DNA of 34,366 bases, taken from the NCBI RefSeq assembly GCF_000281045.1, contig NW_008246110.1, forward strand, positions 76,655 to 111,020. Direction: 5' to 3'. The notes below the pieces were generated by a model, which saw only the letters and a program-made list of their open reading frames with translations, did not search any database and was not told the origin of the DNA. How positions within the stretch are numbered: position 1 is the first letter of the stretch; each line of letters starts with the position of its first letter. Origin of the DNA: Saprolegnia diclina VS20. Its lineage: Eukaryota > Oomycota > Saprolegniomycetes > Saprolegniales > Saprolegniaceae. The position numbers and the translations under genes were made by a program. Of the stretch, positions 1 through 11,651 are shown in pieces.

Positions 1-24
1 TTTCTACCATCTGTCACTAGCGGC

Positions 25-1675
25 TTAGAAGCGCGAGACATCGCGGCCGACGACCATGGCCTTGAGCCAGTCGAGAGGCACTTGCATGCGCAGGCGCCAG
101 CTACCGAGCTTGGTGAGGTACGCGCTGCGCCACACAAACCACGCTTTCCAGCCGCCAAACTTGGCGATGGGGCCGGTGCGGTCGCCGATCGTCACGTCTT
201 TGGCCTGGAAAAGCCCTTCGTACGACCCGAGATACGCCATGAGCCCAAGGCTTTCGAAGCGATAGGGCGTCGGGGCCTCGCCTTTAAGAAGCGCCGTCAA
301 GTACTCGGCTTGCCCCTGGGCTTTTTGGGCCGTCGCTGGCAGCGGATAATCGACAATCTCGGCGCAGTCGCCAATGGCAAAGACAGACGACGCCTCGGGA
401 AGACCTTGAAACGGACTACCGTGCGAGGGCGACGACGGCAGCCCCAGCACCTACACTGAGGGTTACACTGTGAAGCGGACAGGTTGGTCTTAGTACTTGG
501 CAGTGGTCGTTGGTGAGGATGTTGCCCCGCTTCGACTTCGCCCACGGCAGCGACTTTGTGAGCACGTTGGGCCCGACGCCGGCCGACCAGACGACGAGAC
601 CGCACGGGATGCGCTCGCCCGAGTCGAGGACAACGGCGTCGGCCAATACCTCCTTGCAGTTGGCCTTGATGATGCGCATGTTCTTGCGCTTGGCGATCTT
701 GACCATCGCTTGGTCGCGGAGGCTTTCGCTGAACATGGAGAGGATGCTGCCGGCGTCAATGAGCGACACTTGGAGGAGGTTGGTGACCTACAACACGCAA
801 TCGTATCTACGCTCTAGCATGTCGAGACGATATGTACGTGTGGGTAGAGGCGTGTGAGGTCTTGCACGACAAAGTCGTAGAGCTCGGCGCAAAACTCGAC
901 GCCCGTGGGGCCGCCGCCGACCACAATAAAATGCAGTAGCTAACGCTGGACGTCTTCCGGGACGCCGGGCTGCGTCGCGAGCTCAAAGTTTTCCAAAATG
1001 CGCTTGCGAATCGCGCCTACGCATCGTACGGTGAGCGACGAGAAAACACATGATCCGTACGCGCGTGGTGGACCTCCTTGAGGAAGAACGCGTGCTCGTC
1101 GACACCGGGCAGACCAAACGTCAGCGGGCGCGACCCGCACGCCACGACGAGCATGTCGTAGTCGACGTTGTACGTGCGGTCGCAGAGCACGCTGGTGCAC
1201 TGGACCTTCTTCTCGATGGTGTCGATCTCGCGCACGCTCGCGAGGATAAAGTCCTTCTCGTCACGGAACGCGTTCTCGCGCACAGGCTCGGTGATCGAAC
1301 GGAACTCGAGCGTCCTATAAGATCCATGCTTAGAGCCATGTCACCACGTAGGAGCGCACCCAACGGTCGTACTCGCGAGCAGCGGCGTGTAAAGAAAATG
1401 CTACCAACAAATAAGCGACAGCGACAGGCAGATAGGGAGCGTACGTTGCGCTCCGAGATGACGACAAACTCGACGTCCTTGCCGATGGCAGCGGCGATCG
1501 CGGCGCGGTGGGCCTTGCCGTTCGTAAGGAGCTTGTAGCCGGCCCAGCCCGTGCCGACGATGACGACGCGGAACTTGTCGGCGGCGGCCGAGAAGGTGCG
1601 GCTATAAGTACGTAGAGGCGGAATCGATCGGCGGAGCATGGCCAGTTGAAGAGTGGTTGACATCATGGTGGCCAA
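25..1675 (-). CDS. NDH2: Alternative (type II) NADH:ubiquinone oxidoreductase, mitochondrial; interrupted by one in-frame TAG
   Basis: Single-subunit flavoenzyme that passes electrons from NADH to ubiquinone at the mitochondrial inner membrane without pumping protons. Exons (minus strand): 1675-1445, 1400-1360, 1314-1061, 1016-838, 787-497, 450-25; introns are 44-50 bases. The N-terminus ([17 protein letters not shown], then RTYSRTF) is a typical basic mitochondrial presequence. Next come the FAD dinucleotide fold [14 protein letters not shown], the quinone-site stretch [15 protein letters not shown] (rebuilt across exons 2 and 3), the NADH fold [14 protein letters not shown], the second FAD motif [10 protein letters not shown] and the membrane-anchoring end [15 protein letters not shown]. 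About 472 residues, a normal family length. No EF hand is seen, unlike some external NDEs. Odd: codon 940-942 is TAG inside the conserved stretch before [10 protein letters not shown], and no GT lies far enough upstream for an intron to remove it. It is therefore a nonsense mutation or a base-call error. Family assignment is very secure; intactness is not. Confidence 0.9.
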
Positions 1676-2472
1676 GGCGACTGTTTGCGGCGCGGATCGT
1701 GGTCGTCAACGAAATGCCGGAAGATCGCAACAGAATCTTTTCTTCTCTATCTTGATGTTTGTATGGACTGTCCCATGGCGACGATGTGGCATGGACACCG
1801 AAGGCGCCCATCGAAATGCCCGTTGGCAACGGGACGTTATCGTTGCGACTACACCGAGTTAAGCAACGCGTGAGTATCGCAACTAGCTTTTTCATGCCAA
1901 ACGTGCAAGCCCAATTTGACGGTGAGCTCTCACGGCAGAGCCATTCCTTCACCACCCTTCACGAAGGGCTTAGTGCCGCGCTCGTGCCGCCATCATCATG
2001 TATTGTATCGACCAGCACACATCTCGGTATCTGCGACAGCCAGCGCTTATGCCTCATGGAGTGGTCTCATCGACGATGATGCACAGGGCTTTATCACCGC
2101 ATCAAGCTCGCCAACGCCGACGACTTGGTATTTCAAGAAAAATGTCGCGAACACACGACGAGTTGTCGACGCTACATTTCGTTGGCGTCGAGTATTATCC
2201 TGCGAAAGCGCTGGTGCTGAGTCGATAAGCAAGCTAACTCGTGGCACGTTATCGACTTCTACTTGATTTCTTGCCTGCAGGCAGTGTATGCCATAGTGAG
2301 AACACATACAAAGGGAATGTGTGTAAAGTCCTGTCCCATTGGCTAAAAAGGCACCAATCCGAAGGAGTCTCGTACACTGCAATATGTATTTCCTAGACGA
2401 CAGATACCGTACATCCAATCGCATAAGCGACATCCACACACCAAACGAAAACGGGCATTTATAGCCGACACC
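1676..2472. other. Intergenic region between divergent genes
   Basis: About 800 bases between the NDH2 start and the start of the gene at 2473. It should hold both promoters. Open frames here have no recognisable domain, and the longest minus-strand frame is antisense to the gene at 2473. No repeat, RNA gene or clear core-promoter motif was found. Confidence 0.5.
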
Positions 2473-3313
2473 ATGGCAGCGGACGCGAGCGCTGGCAGCG
2501 TCCCGGCGTTGATGAACTACCTGCACCCTGGCTTTAACCTCGCGTCGCTCCCAAACCCGAGCCTCATGATGGGCGCGATGCAGAACATTGCCGCGCGCCC
2601 ACCGCCCCGCGCACCGGACGAGCCCAAGCTCCAGGTGCTCAAAGAGGTGGCTGTCGCCAAGCACAGCCAGCGCAATGTGCTTTCGTTCCAGGTCAAAGCG
2701 GGCGCAGCTGCGCTCTACTCGATCCTGCAGCCGACGACCATTGCGTACGAAGCGCCCGACGTGACGTGGGTCAAGCTGCTCGAGGCCGTCGCGTTGATCC
2801 CGTCCGGTCGACCACAAGAGATCCTCCAGCTGCTCCACGAAGCGTACCGCCTCCTGCCGCTCGGCGACTTCCGCATCCTCTTTGCCCGCGACTTTCGCGA
2901 CGAGCTTGCGGCGTCCGCGAGTGTCTCGTCGGCGCGCGACGGCGTCGTTCTCAAGAACAAGGTCAACGTCTTCCTCCGCGCGTTCATGGCCGACCCCGTC
3001 CACGGCTACACGCTGGCCAAGCAGCACGTTCACGACGACCTCTATATCGACGATCCTGTCTCAACGCCCGTCGGCCCCGGCCTCGTGCGCGGATACCGCT
3101 CCAACGATGGCTTCTTTGTCGTCCTCTTCCCCTTTGGCCATGCCTACATCCACGAAAGTAGCCTTCGCCGTGTCCCGTCGCGCCTCCTGGTACGGCTTTC
3201 GCTTCACTACTTCTATGCGCCATCGCTGGTATACTCATGGGCTGCACGGATAGAACGACTTGGTCGTGCAGCGACGAGGCGACGGTGTTGCATCACGGCC
3301 TCTGGTACGATGA
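2473..3313 (+). CDS. Unrecognised oomycete protein with a C-terminal SH3-like patch
   Basis: Not recognised. The ATG at 2473 opens a clean frame with coding-like composition. Residues 1-60 are Pro/Ala-rich. Residues 75-190 look helical (ITWVKLLE-type and QEILQLLHEAYRLLPLGDF-type stretches). Residues about 195-230 (TPVGPGLVRGYRSNDG, then FFVVLFPFGHAYIHE) resemble a small beta-barrel module that recurs in oomycete proteins. A GTACGG...TAG intron at 3190-3253 (64 bases) fits the local splice pattern and gives a 258-residue protein ending at 3313. Without splicing the frame runs to 3366 (297 residues) with a tail that looks non-coding (Arg/Cys-rich). I prefer the spliced form. It converges on the Sfi1-like gene with 73 bases between stops. 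No function assigned. Confidence 0.6.
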
Positions 3314-3386
3314 CCATCTCGCTCCTGGCAGTCGCACTCACATTCACACGACTAGAAACGGCGTAAAGAAGCATGACGCCCTTCAC

Positions 3387-6300
3387 TTAGTACATGTGGG
3401 AATTGACTACAATTGTGTCGTTGTTGGCGGCCTCGAAGGTCACGAGACGCTCGTACGCATCGCAGAGTGCGACCTTGCCGCAGCGCAGCATGTGTCGAAT
3501 CAACGCCAGACGCTGAGCCAGCGGCGCGCTGCTGTGCAGTCGTGGCGGATGCAGGTGGTGCCGATAACTCGTGGCGAACGTCCAGTGCGCGAACCGAGAG
3601 ACAATGTGACGGACTTCTCGCTTGGCGATACACCACACGAGCTTGCGAGCGCCGAGGTTGACGCTCGCCGACGCAATCGCTCGTTGGATACGGACGCGGT
3701 GCCGCGCGACTCTGTGGACATTGGCCGAGTGACGCCAGAGGTGGAACACCAACGTGACCCACGACGCCGACGCGTTGATCGCGTTGCGCCGTGTGTGCCA
3801 CGTCACGAGGCGGTGTCGCAGTCGCCTCTCGCGGACGAGTCGCACCCAGGGTCGGAAGACACGGTTGCATCGGTCGTGCCGTTGCTGACGTCGGTAGAGG
3901 AGAAAGCGACGCCATCTACGAGAGAGGAATGAGAGAGGAGACAACGTCGTGCCGCACCGAGCAAACGCAGCCAAAAGCCAGTAGGCTGTCGACGTCGCGT
4001 CTCGATGTGTCACTGCATCCCAGAGCTGAGCGTGCAGCGCGTGTCGCTGCCAGCGCGCCCAACTGGTAACGAGCGAGCGTCGGGCGCGGAGCGTCAACAG
4101 CGCGAGGAGCTTGCGGCTCGCACGGGGCCGTGCGCGCGACGATGCAAATGCGATGTAGACGGGATGCGATAGAAGACGCCGCGGGCGCTGGAGACGACTC
4201 GGTCGGCGCCGGCGGCAGGCGATTTGCCACGCACGAAGCAGAAACCGAAGTGCAAAGTGAGACAGGCGGCAGATGCCGATGCGCCGACGCTGCAACTGCC
4301 GTTGCACTTGCCGTCGCCACGTTTGGAGCGCCCGGTGCTTGACAAAGTAGGTGGTATTCTGATTTTGCAAAGCTCTGTAGTGACGTGTCAGCATCCACCG
4401 CTGCCACAGAGCAAAGGTAGTACGCAGCGTGAGGACGTCGTAGAGGCATCGACGAAGCCACGTTCGCCACGAGACAAAACCGGTACGTAGTATCGTCGTA
4501 CGATGGCGTGCAAAGAACGCATTTTGACGGCGTCGGCGCGTCGACGCCCAGTGCCGCCAACGCGCAAAGCGCTGCCGCTGCTGTTGAAAGGCACGGTCGG
4601 CCAGGTGCCACGCGAGGCGACGGTGGCACTCGACAGCGCTGGTGACGAGTTGCTGCCAGCACCGCCACGAGCGCTGGAGAAAGCGAGAGAGTTGGCGGCG
4701 ACGGAGATCGTGGAGCCGAATGGCGCATGCGACGTGCCACTGCTGCCACCAGCGCATCGCCGCTTCCGTCAGTCGTCGATGATGCGTCGCGAGGTGCTGA
4801 AGCCCCAGAGCAAGTTTGGCGTACTGGAAGCGGCGCTCATGCTGCCGTAGGACGCGGTGGGCGTGCTGCTGGGCTTTGGCAAACCCGCGAAGGTGGTGCT
4901 GCATGAGCTGTGTGCCCCGTGCATGGACGACCCATAGCGCCCACATTGCGAGACCACGGCGCAACCGAGCCGACGCGACGCGGTGCACTCCACGCCGCAA
5001 GACCTAGGTGGCATCCATAAGGCACCATACCGAAACGGAACGCAGGTGTACTTCATGCAAGGTTTGTAAGATGATTTGACGCTGCTGCCAGAACCGCAAC
5101 GCGAGCCCTTGTTGCTGACGGCTTCGGTGCCGCCATAACTTGCTACACGCTCTACGCAGCTGCGTGGCGCTAGACAGACATGTTGACGCGTGAATGATGA
5201 AAGGCAGCTGAACGCACCGACGCCACGTGAACCAGCGCATGCGAAGGAGGTAGCGCGCAAGCATAGCCGCGGCGAGACGCCAGTGCCACCGAACACGACC
5301 TGTACGTTCATGCCGGCGCTTCCACTGCTGCCAAACACGACTAAGATCCCTATCAGAACAGAATCTTAGTGTTCGATATCGCATCGCCCGTCGTACCGCG
5401 TCGCGTGGCTCTTCGCGACGGTACTGAACACGCGCCAGTGCCAGTATCCATTTCGTAGCCGACGTCGAGCGTGATGCACGAGGAGCTTGGAAAGGACATG
5501 ACACTGGCCAACTCGGGTGCGCCACTGACGCCATGCGGTACGAACAACACATCGTGACAACGTCGTCACAAGGGCTGCGCTACCAGTGCGCGCTAGAAGC
5601 CGAGCACGATGCCGGAGCCTCCAGTCCCGAAAGGTGCGGTCGACGTGGTTGGTCTGACGGGACTGAAGAAAAACTGTACGCTGGCGGCACGCAACCGCAT
5701 GCTGCCGCCACGCCCGCAGACTTGATCGCATCTACCACAACCGATTGAACCAAGTGCGTTCCACACAGTCTGGTGTACCATGGCGCCTTTGTGGCGCAGT
5801 ACGAGGCGGGTTTCAAGCTCTCGAAGATGCTGCGTGTGCGCTTGCCACTGCCACCATCGGCGTGCTAGCTGCACTTGCGCCCACGATGCCATGCGCGCGG
5901 CAGCGACGGACAAGAGACGGTGCCGATAGCTAGACACGCGCTGCGACCCCTCGGTGCGCGCCAAACGCAAGGCTGCCTTCCACGTCAGCAGCGCGCGGAT
6001 GAGGATGCGGGTGTTTGTGCTGGCGACTGAACGGCGCAGACGCTGGTGCGCCGCCTCGTTGCAACGTCTCTGTTGTTTCCACGCGTACCACGTGCGAAGC
6101 TGCGTGCAGAATGAGGCCGATACCGCAATGACGCGGTGGCGGCTCTGTTGTACGTGCTGCTCCATTTCGACCAGGGCACGCTTCATCACAGTCGTCGTGC
6201 GCCAGTGGTAAAACGTCCGAAGAAAGACGCGCTGGTTGATGTTTGCAACAACAGTACGCCAGTGAAGCCAAGCACGGAGCTGTCGCCGTCGCGGCTGTCG

Positions 6301-9300
6301 AGACGCCCAGCGCAGTAGCAGCGTGCAGCCGTTCATATACGCAGGGTCCACTGGCGGCGCAGGGTAGGGGGACTGCCACTGCACAAGGCCCGTCCATCCA
6401 TTTTCATAGTAGTTTCGACCGGTCGCAAGGTCGCAGCGCACTTTCCAGACGTGAGGCAAGGACCCTTGCCAGTGCCGCCATGCGCGTCGCATTTGCCATC
6501 GGTTCATACCAAGAAGAACGCGGCGGGCGGTTGCACGGTACAGCGGCACGACAAAGCGACTTCGGACGCGCCAATGCAAAAGCACGTGGCGTTGGACGCT
6601 CCGCCGTCGCCGCGCGACGATCCGATGCAAGCAAGTGCGGTAGCGTGTCTCGTTGTTCCACTGATGCCACGCAAACTGCGTCATTTGTCTGGCTCTGGCT
6701 CGGAGCACGGCACTCAGTCCGGCTATCGCCCGGGCGCGTGTGGTCTTGAAGAGGCTTTGCCGAAGCCGCATTGACGTCCACTGCTGCCACGCATTTGTCA
6801 GACGTAGTCGCCGGTTGGCACTCAACTGATTGTGCAAAGACGCTAAAGTGGCGCGATGCCACGCGTCGCTGTGACGGCGCCACGTCATGAAACCGAATTG
6901 CACTTTCCGATACGTGGCACGACGGGCGACAAGTGTGTGCCAGAGCGCCAAAGCAGCAATGCGGTGTGCGACGCCGACCAAGTGCTCGCGCTGTGCGCAC
7001 GCAAACACCCTCCACGTCCGGAAGCCTTGCGCTTGGCGATACTTGGTCCATATTCCGCTGTAGCGGCGCAATCGCAGAACTCGCACTTTTGCTCGAAGTT
7101 GTGTGAGCTCGTTTGCTAGCACAGTATTGCGCCAGTGACGAAATCTCATCGTTCGCATTTGTTTGACACGAATGAGCAAGCAATGGCGCAGTTGCTGCGC
7201 TCGATGCAGAACCGATATGGCGTCGAGCTGTCGCTGCTTCTGGCCAATGTCGACGGCACTTGTCCAACGCGTCCACACGGATCGACGCAGTGCAAGCGAT
7301 CGACGGTCCTCGATGGCGTCGAGATGGCGCTGCTGGTAAAGACGCCGCCGCCAACACGTCCATGCCATCTGCACAAACCGTCGTCGATGTGTCCGTAGGC
7401 ATCGAGCGAGTGCACGCGTCGCCCACTGCGGCTGGTGCAGCCGCCATACGCTCCATCGGCGGCGGACCACTCTCTCTTGCCGTCTTGCTAACCATCGCGA
7501 AAGATGTTGAAGCGCAGTGCGTTGCCTTGACGATCGCCAGGCGCGGACCACCCGCGACGACTGCGACGCGTGGGCCAAGCACCAGAGTTGGAACGCCGCG
7601 CTCAATTGAGGTCGAACGCTTTGGTCGTAGGCTCGCGCGAAGATCGATCGCAGCTTCTCGCTGCGTGTCTACTCGACAGATTACAAACGATCGCATACAC
7701 AAAAGGTACGTGGCGTTTTTGATACTTCATCGCGTTTGTATCGTTGCGCCACTTGCAGAAGGCTTGGGTCGTCTCCTGGCGCCGCGCTCGCTTGATGTGC
7801 GCGCCTACGCTCGACAAGGCGAGCTGCCATTGCAGACGCTGCATTCGCATTTGGCTTTGTTTTCGCAGAGCGAGGCGCCAGTGGTGAAATGCAATCTTGT
7901 AGAGGCGACGGGTGTCGACGTCGTGTGCGCGTCGACGTTGTTCGCGGCGAGCTTCTTTCTTTCGCAGAATGTCCAGCCATGTGCGCCATACGTGTTCTTG
8001 CGCGTGCGTCTGTCGTGCGTGGTGCCACGCGAGGATGTCGGTGCACTGACGGGCGCGCAAATGCCAAAGCCGCAGCCCAAGACGCTGTTTCGACGCTCGC
8101 AGCGCAGAGTCCGCACACTGAAGGCGGTGCTGGCAATACGCCTTGTCGAGCCAGAAGCGGTATAGAATGTGACAAGCCGCGTGGCGTCGGCGGCGGTGGG
8201 TTGTATGAACGATCGAGGCCAAGAGCACATGGCGTCGCACAGCGTCTTGCCACCGCCTCCAGCCGCAGCGCAGATATCGTATGCGCCTACATCAAGCGGA
8301 ATTCACGGTTTGAGGCATAGTCGTTGGGGTCATACCGATGCATCAGGTCAAAGGCGAGGCGGGCCGCACGGCGACAGACAAGTTGAGCGCGATGGTGCAG
8401 GGCCATTTGGTGCCACAGATGAAAGCTCTCAGCCTTCCACGCCCGGTGCATTCGGTGTCCCAGACATGTGAGAACGCGCCAAAGGTGCCGCTGCTCGGCA
8501 TGAGCCGCTCTCCATCGCGTCCAGAGACGCCGCAGACGACGGTATTCCATTCGCCGAAGCGCCGCCAACCGCCGTATTCGACTGCGTTGTCGAGCTTGCT
8601 CGTGTGCCACGACCTTCTTCCATGCTGATAGAGCCGACAACAACCGGCCATGGGTGTACTGTCGCCGCGTAAACAGCCGTCGCAGCATATTCGATCGAGA
8701 GACGTCGAGCTGCGTTGTCCGATGCCAGTGTTGGAAGGCCTACACTGCGCGTAAGTGCCGCATCGAGGTAGTTGCGATCTGAACCTCTCGCTCGTCGGCA
8801 AGGCGAGCATCTCGCGCGTGGCGGGTCGCCAGTCGCCCGATGAGCCGAGCAGCCACGTGGTGACCCCACTCCTTTCGTTCGCGAACGACCCACGAGTCAT
8901 CGTGCGCGAGCTCTCTTGGTGCTTCATCGATCGAGTGCAGACAGGGCAGTGTCGGGCACGACTCGAACGCATCGACGTCGTCTTGGTTGGTCGAAAGATG
9001 TGATGCGACCTCGTAGTTGGCGGAGAGCGCAAGTCGCCGAGAGGCAAACGTTGCCGCGCGGGCATGTGCGCTCTTGGGCGCCGATGTCAGCAAGAAAATG
9101 GCTTCATGCAAGAGTCGTCGCAGCGCCTCCTGCTGCGTCTCCTCGGGAAACTTGCGCCACGCTAAGAGCACGAGAGCTTCGACGAAACTGAGCACGTCCA
9201 AATGCGATCGCAGCGGCCCGCTGGCTACACAGATAGAATCACTTTAAAGAATGACTGCGGCGTAGTACCTTGGGCGTAGACGAGATCGACGTCGACGGTC

Positions 9301-9446
9301 GTGAACCACGGCGTGAGGAGGTTTGGAGCATCGTGCGCCATTCGGCGGAAGCCCGCGTTGGTCATGCGGCCGCCAGGCGCGTTCGCATACGCATAAAAGA
9401 CGTCCCGGAGAATCGCGTCGTTGTCGTCGTTGTCGGGCATTGTCAT
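3387..9446 (-). CDS. Sfi1-like centrin-binding repeat protein with an embedded WW domain
   Basis: Large (about 1,909 residues) basic protein built from degenerate Sfi1 repeats: tryptophan followed by Arg/Gln-rich helix, as in AFQHWHRTT, FRTWRVFACAQRE, QFAWHQWNN and VWQQWKRRH. Such repeats form a long helix that binds centrin at basal bodies or spindle poles. Exons: 9446-9269, 9224-8785, 8739-8336, 8286-7710, 7668-5779, 5731-5397, 5340-5052, 5003-3387; all phases close. The first roughly 200 residues lack repeats and carry an EF-hand-like helical region (AILRDVFYAYANAPGG). At about residues 939-968 (near 6340-6450) a WW-type module WKVRCDLATGRNYYENG...VQWQSPYP sits between repeats. Introns 8740-8784 (45 bases) and 5004-5051 (48 bases) are multiples of three, and each ends in an in-frame TAG. 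The start could instead be 9518 (24 more residues); I chose the ATG at 9446, where the acidic MTMPDNDDND begins. The family call is strong. The exact centrin partner is inferred. Confidence 0.85.
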
Positions 9447-9578
9447 TTTGGGCGTCTTGGACTTTGGTGGAACAACCTGACGGTAGCGGTCATTTGTTCC
9501 AAGCGGCAGACAAAACATCGGATTTTTGAAACATCAGATTTTGCCAACTGGAGGAATTTGAAACGGCGAGATTGATCG
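9447..9578. promoter_or_regulatory. Short divergent promoter between Sfi1-like and LRR genes
   Basis: Only 132 bases separate the two start codons (60 if the Sfi1-like gene starts at 9518). This interval must contain both 5' ends and is probably a shared bidirectional promoter. It has A/T-rich patches (CGGATTTTTGAAACATCAG) but no motif I can name. Inferred from position only. Confidence 0.4.
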
Positions 9579-11606
9579 ATGCCCGTGCTCATCCTCACCG
9601 ACTACCTCGCACCGATCCCGTCGGGCTTGCACCTACGGCTCGACGGCGTCACGCTCGATGACAAAGCCTTTGACCGGCTCGTCTTGCTCCTCAAGGCCAC
9701 GCCGCGCATCCGCCGGCTCTCAATGCGCAACCTTGGTATGCCCTACGACAACGACAGCAAGAGACAGTAAGAGCTGGTTTGTCCTAGGTCTCGGGCCCAA
9801 GCTCGCCGTGTTTGTCGCCGACGTTTTGGCCACGAATTGCACGCTCACAGCTGTCGACTTGAGCGGCAATGCCATAGGATCGCACGGCGCCAAGTGTCTT
9901 GCGACCGTGCTCCTCGAGCACAACAGTACGCTGCAAGAGCTCTCGCTTGCATGCTGCGGCCTTCACAGCGACGCATTCGCCAACTGGATCGAGTTCTTCG
10001 AGCGCGCTTCGCCCAACACGACGTTTCATACGCTCAAGTACCGCCAAATGGGAAAGTTTTCCAGCTGATGTTTGTTGTAGCGTCGCCCACAACGCGATTG
10101 GTGACGACGGCGCGCTGGCACTGGCCAAGGCGCTCGAGCTCGAGCGACTCATGCCGCTTCGTGGGTGGCGCCTCGACCTGCGGCGCAACGGCATCACCGA
10201 CGTTGGGGTGACGGCGCTGGCGTCACTCTTGGCAACAACGCACGCCGTCGTGCAGATGGATGTCGCCAACGCCCGTTCGTTCGAGGTGCGAGAGCCCGAG
10301 CGTGTCGTCTTTCTAGAGCACCGGTGTCGACGCAACACGGCCGAGATGCACGCCCGAGGTATTGGCATCCGTGTTCTCATACCACGGCCACATTGATCAT
10401 AGTTGTCGACTCGGCGGCGCGGACGATTCTGGCATCGACCCGCCGCGCCGAAACCATGGTACTCGAGAACGTTCCCGTGCTGGTGGCGCAAGCTGTCGCG
10501 TTGGCCCATGCGCTCAAGCACACGCTGGCGACGACGACGCTGACGCTTCGCAACAACTCGCTGTGTTTGGCTGCGATCCAGCACTTTGCGTGTGGACTTG
10601 CTTTCAACCAAACGCTGTATCGGCTCACGCTCCGGGACAATGGCGTCTCGGGCGACGCTTTCGTCGCGCTGCTGGACGCATTGGCGCAAAACGCGGCGTC
10701 CCCGCTCCGCGAGCTCGAGATTTCCCATTCGACGTCGCTGCGTGTGCCTCTCTGGCCTCGGCGCGTCAACGGACACTTATACCGCTTCTTTACGCAGGCG
10801 AGCCAGCTCACGCACCTCACACTCGACCACTGCGGGCTCTCGGACGTCGACGTGGGCGGGATTGTCGCTGGCCTTGCGTGGAACGGGCTTCTTCAAGTCG
10901 CCCACTTTGGGCGCAACTGCATCACCGACGCTGGCGTCAGCATCTTTCATGTGTTGCTGCACCGCTGCGCCCATCTTACATCGCTCGATATTGTACATTG
11001 TTGAAGTTTAGAAAAAAAGATGAACGATTTTTGGTGTAGAGCGGCAACCTTTGCACCCTCGACGGCATCGTCAGTGTCGTCGCCGGCGCGAGCGATCATT
11101 TGCGCCTCCGGAGTCTCTGCGTCGGGCGCTTCCCAGCGTTTTCTCCGACCTTGTTTACAATTGCTAGCCACATTGGGCGCAGCAACTCGCTCGTGCGCGT
11201 CGAGATTGCTGCCGCCAGCGACCACTCGCGCTGGGCGTCGGCCAAGGCCGCGATCCAAGCAACGTTGCAACTCAACCGCAAGAAGAACCCTATAACGCCA
11301 CCGACGACGTTTGCAGCCTGGACCCGCCACTGCCGCGCCAACTACATGGCCCGTGACGTGGCCACCAGCACGGCCTCGCGGCTCGTGCGACCGCACCAGC
11401 ACATCATCGCAATGCGCCTGCTGCACGTAGAAGACGTCAACGTGACGATCTTTGTCGCGTGTCGTGAGATGGCGGCAGAAGATATCGACGCGCGGCTCCG
11501 ATTCGAGTGGGCAGGAATGGTTGCCAACGACGTGGATGCTGCGCTCCTCCTCGAACGCCGCTATATGCGGTCCGAAGACGTTGACGCAGTGCTCGACGCC
11601 GTGTAA
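9579..11606 (+). CDS. Leucine-rich repeat (ribonuclease-inhibitor type) protein
   Basis: Spliced from exons 9579-9735, 9788-10037, 10081-10358, 10403-10992 and 11040-11606 (introns 43-52 bases), giving 613 residues. LRRs of the RNI type recur: LTAVDLSGNAIGSHGAKCLA, LQELSLACCGLHSDAFANW, LDLRRNGITDVGVTALASLL, LTLRNNSLCLAAIQHFACGL, LYRLTLRDNGVSGDAFVALL and LTHLTLDHCGLSDVDVGGIV. Such repeats make a curved protein-binding scaffold. The last 150 residues leave the LRR pattern (HHIIAMRLLHVED-like, then many acidic ED pairs) and match nothing I know. There is no signal peptide, membrane segment or kinase domain. The gene diverges from the Sfi1-like gene and converges on the membrane-protein gene (45 bases between stops). 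Fold is secure; partner and role unknown. Confidence 0.75.
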
Positions 11607-11651
11607 CCAAACGTCCGAGCTGTAATCACTCGTCAAGTTTTATCAAACGCA

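Noticed and set aside
2047-3033. 328-residue minus-strand open frame
   Set aside because: It lies antisense to the gene at 2473, whose frame has better protein character; the antisense product is charged, low in order and has no domain.
3916-4749. 277-residue minus-strand frame rich in Ala/Ser/Pro
   Set aside because: Shadow of the Sfi1-like last exon in another frame; the true frame shows the tryptophan repeats.
5004-5006. Second in-frame TAG in the Sfi1-like gene
   Set aside because: Acceptor of a 48-base GTACAC...TAG intron (5004-5051).
8740-8742. In-frame TAG in the Sfi1-like gene, at first taken for a nonsense codon
   Set aside because: It is the acceptor of a 45-base intron (8740-8784, GTTCAG donor) whose length is a multiple of three.
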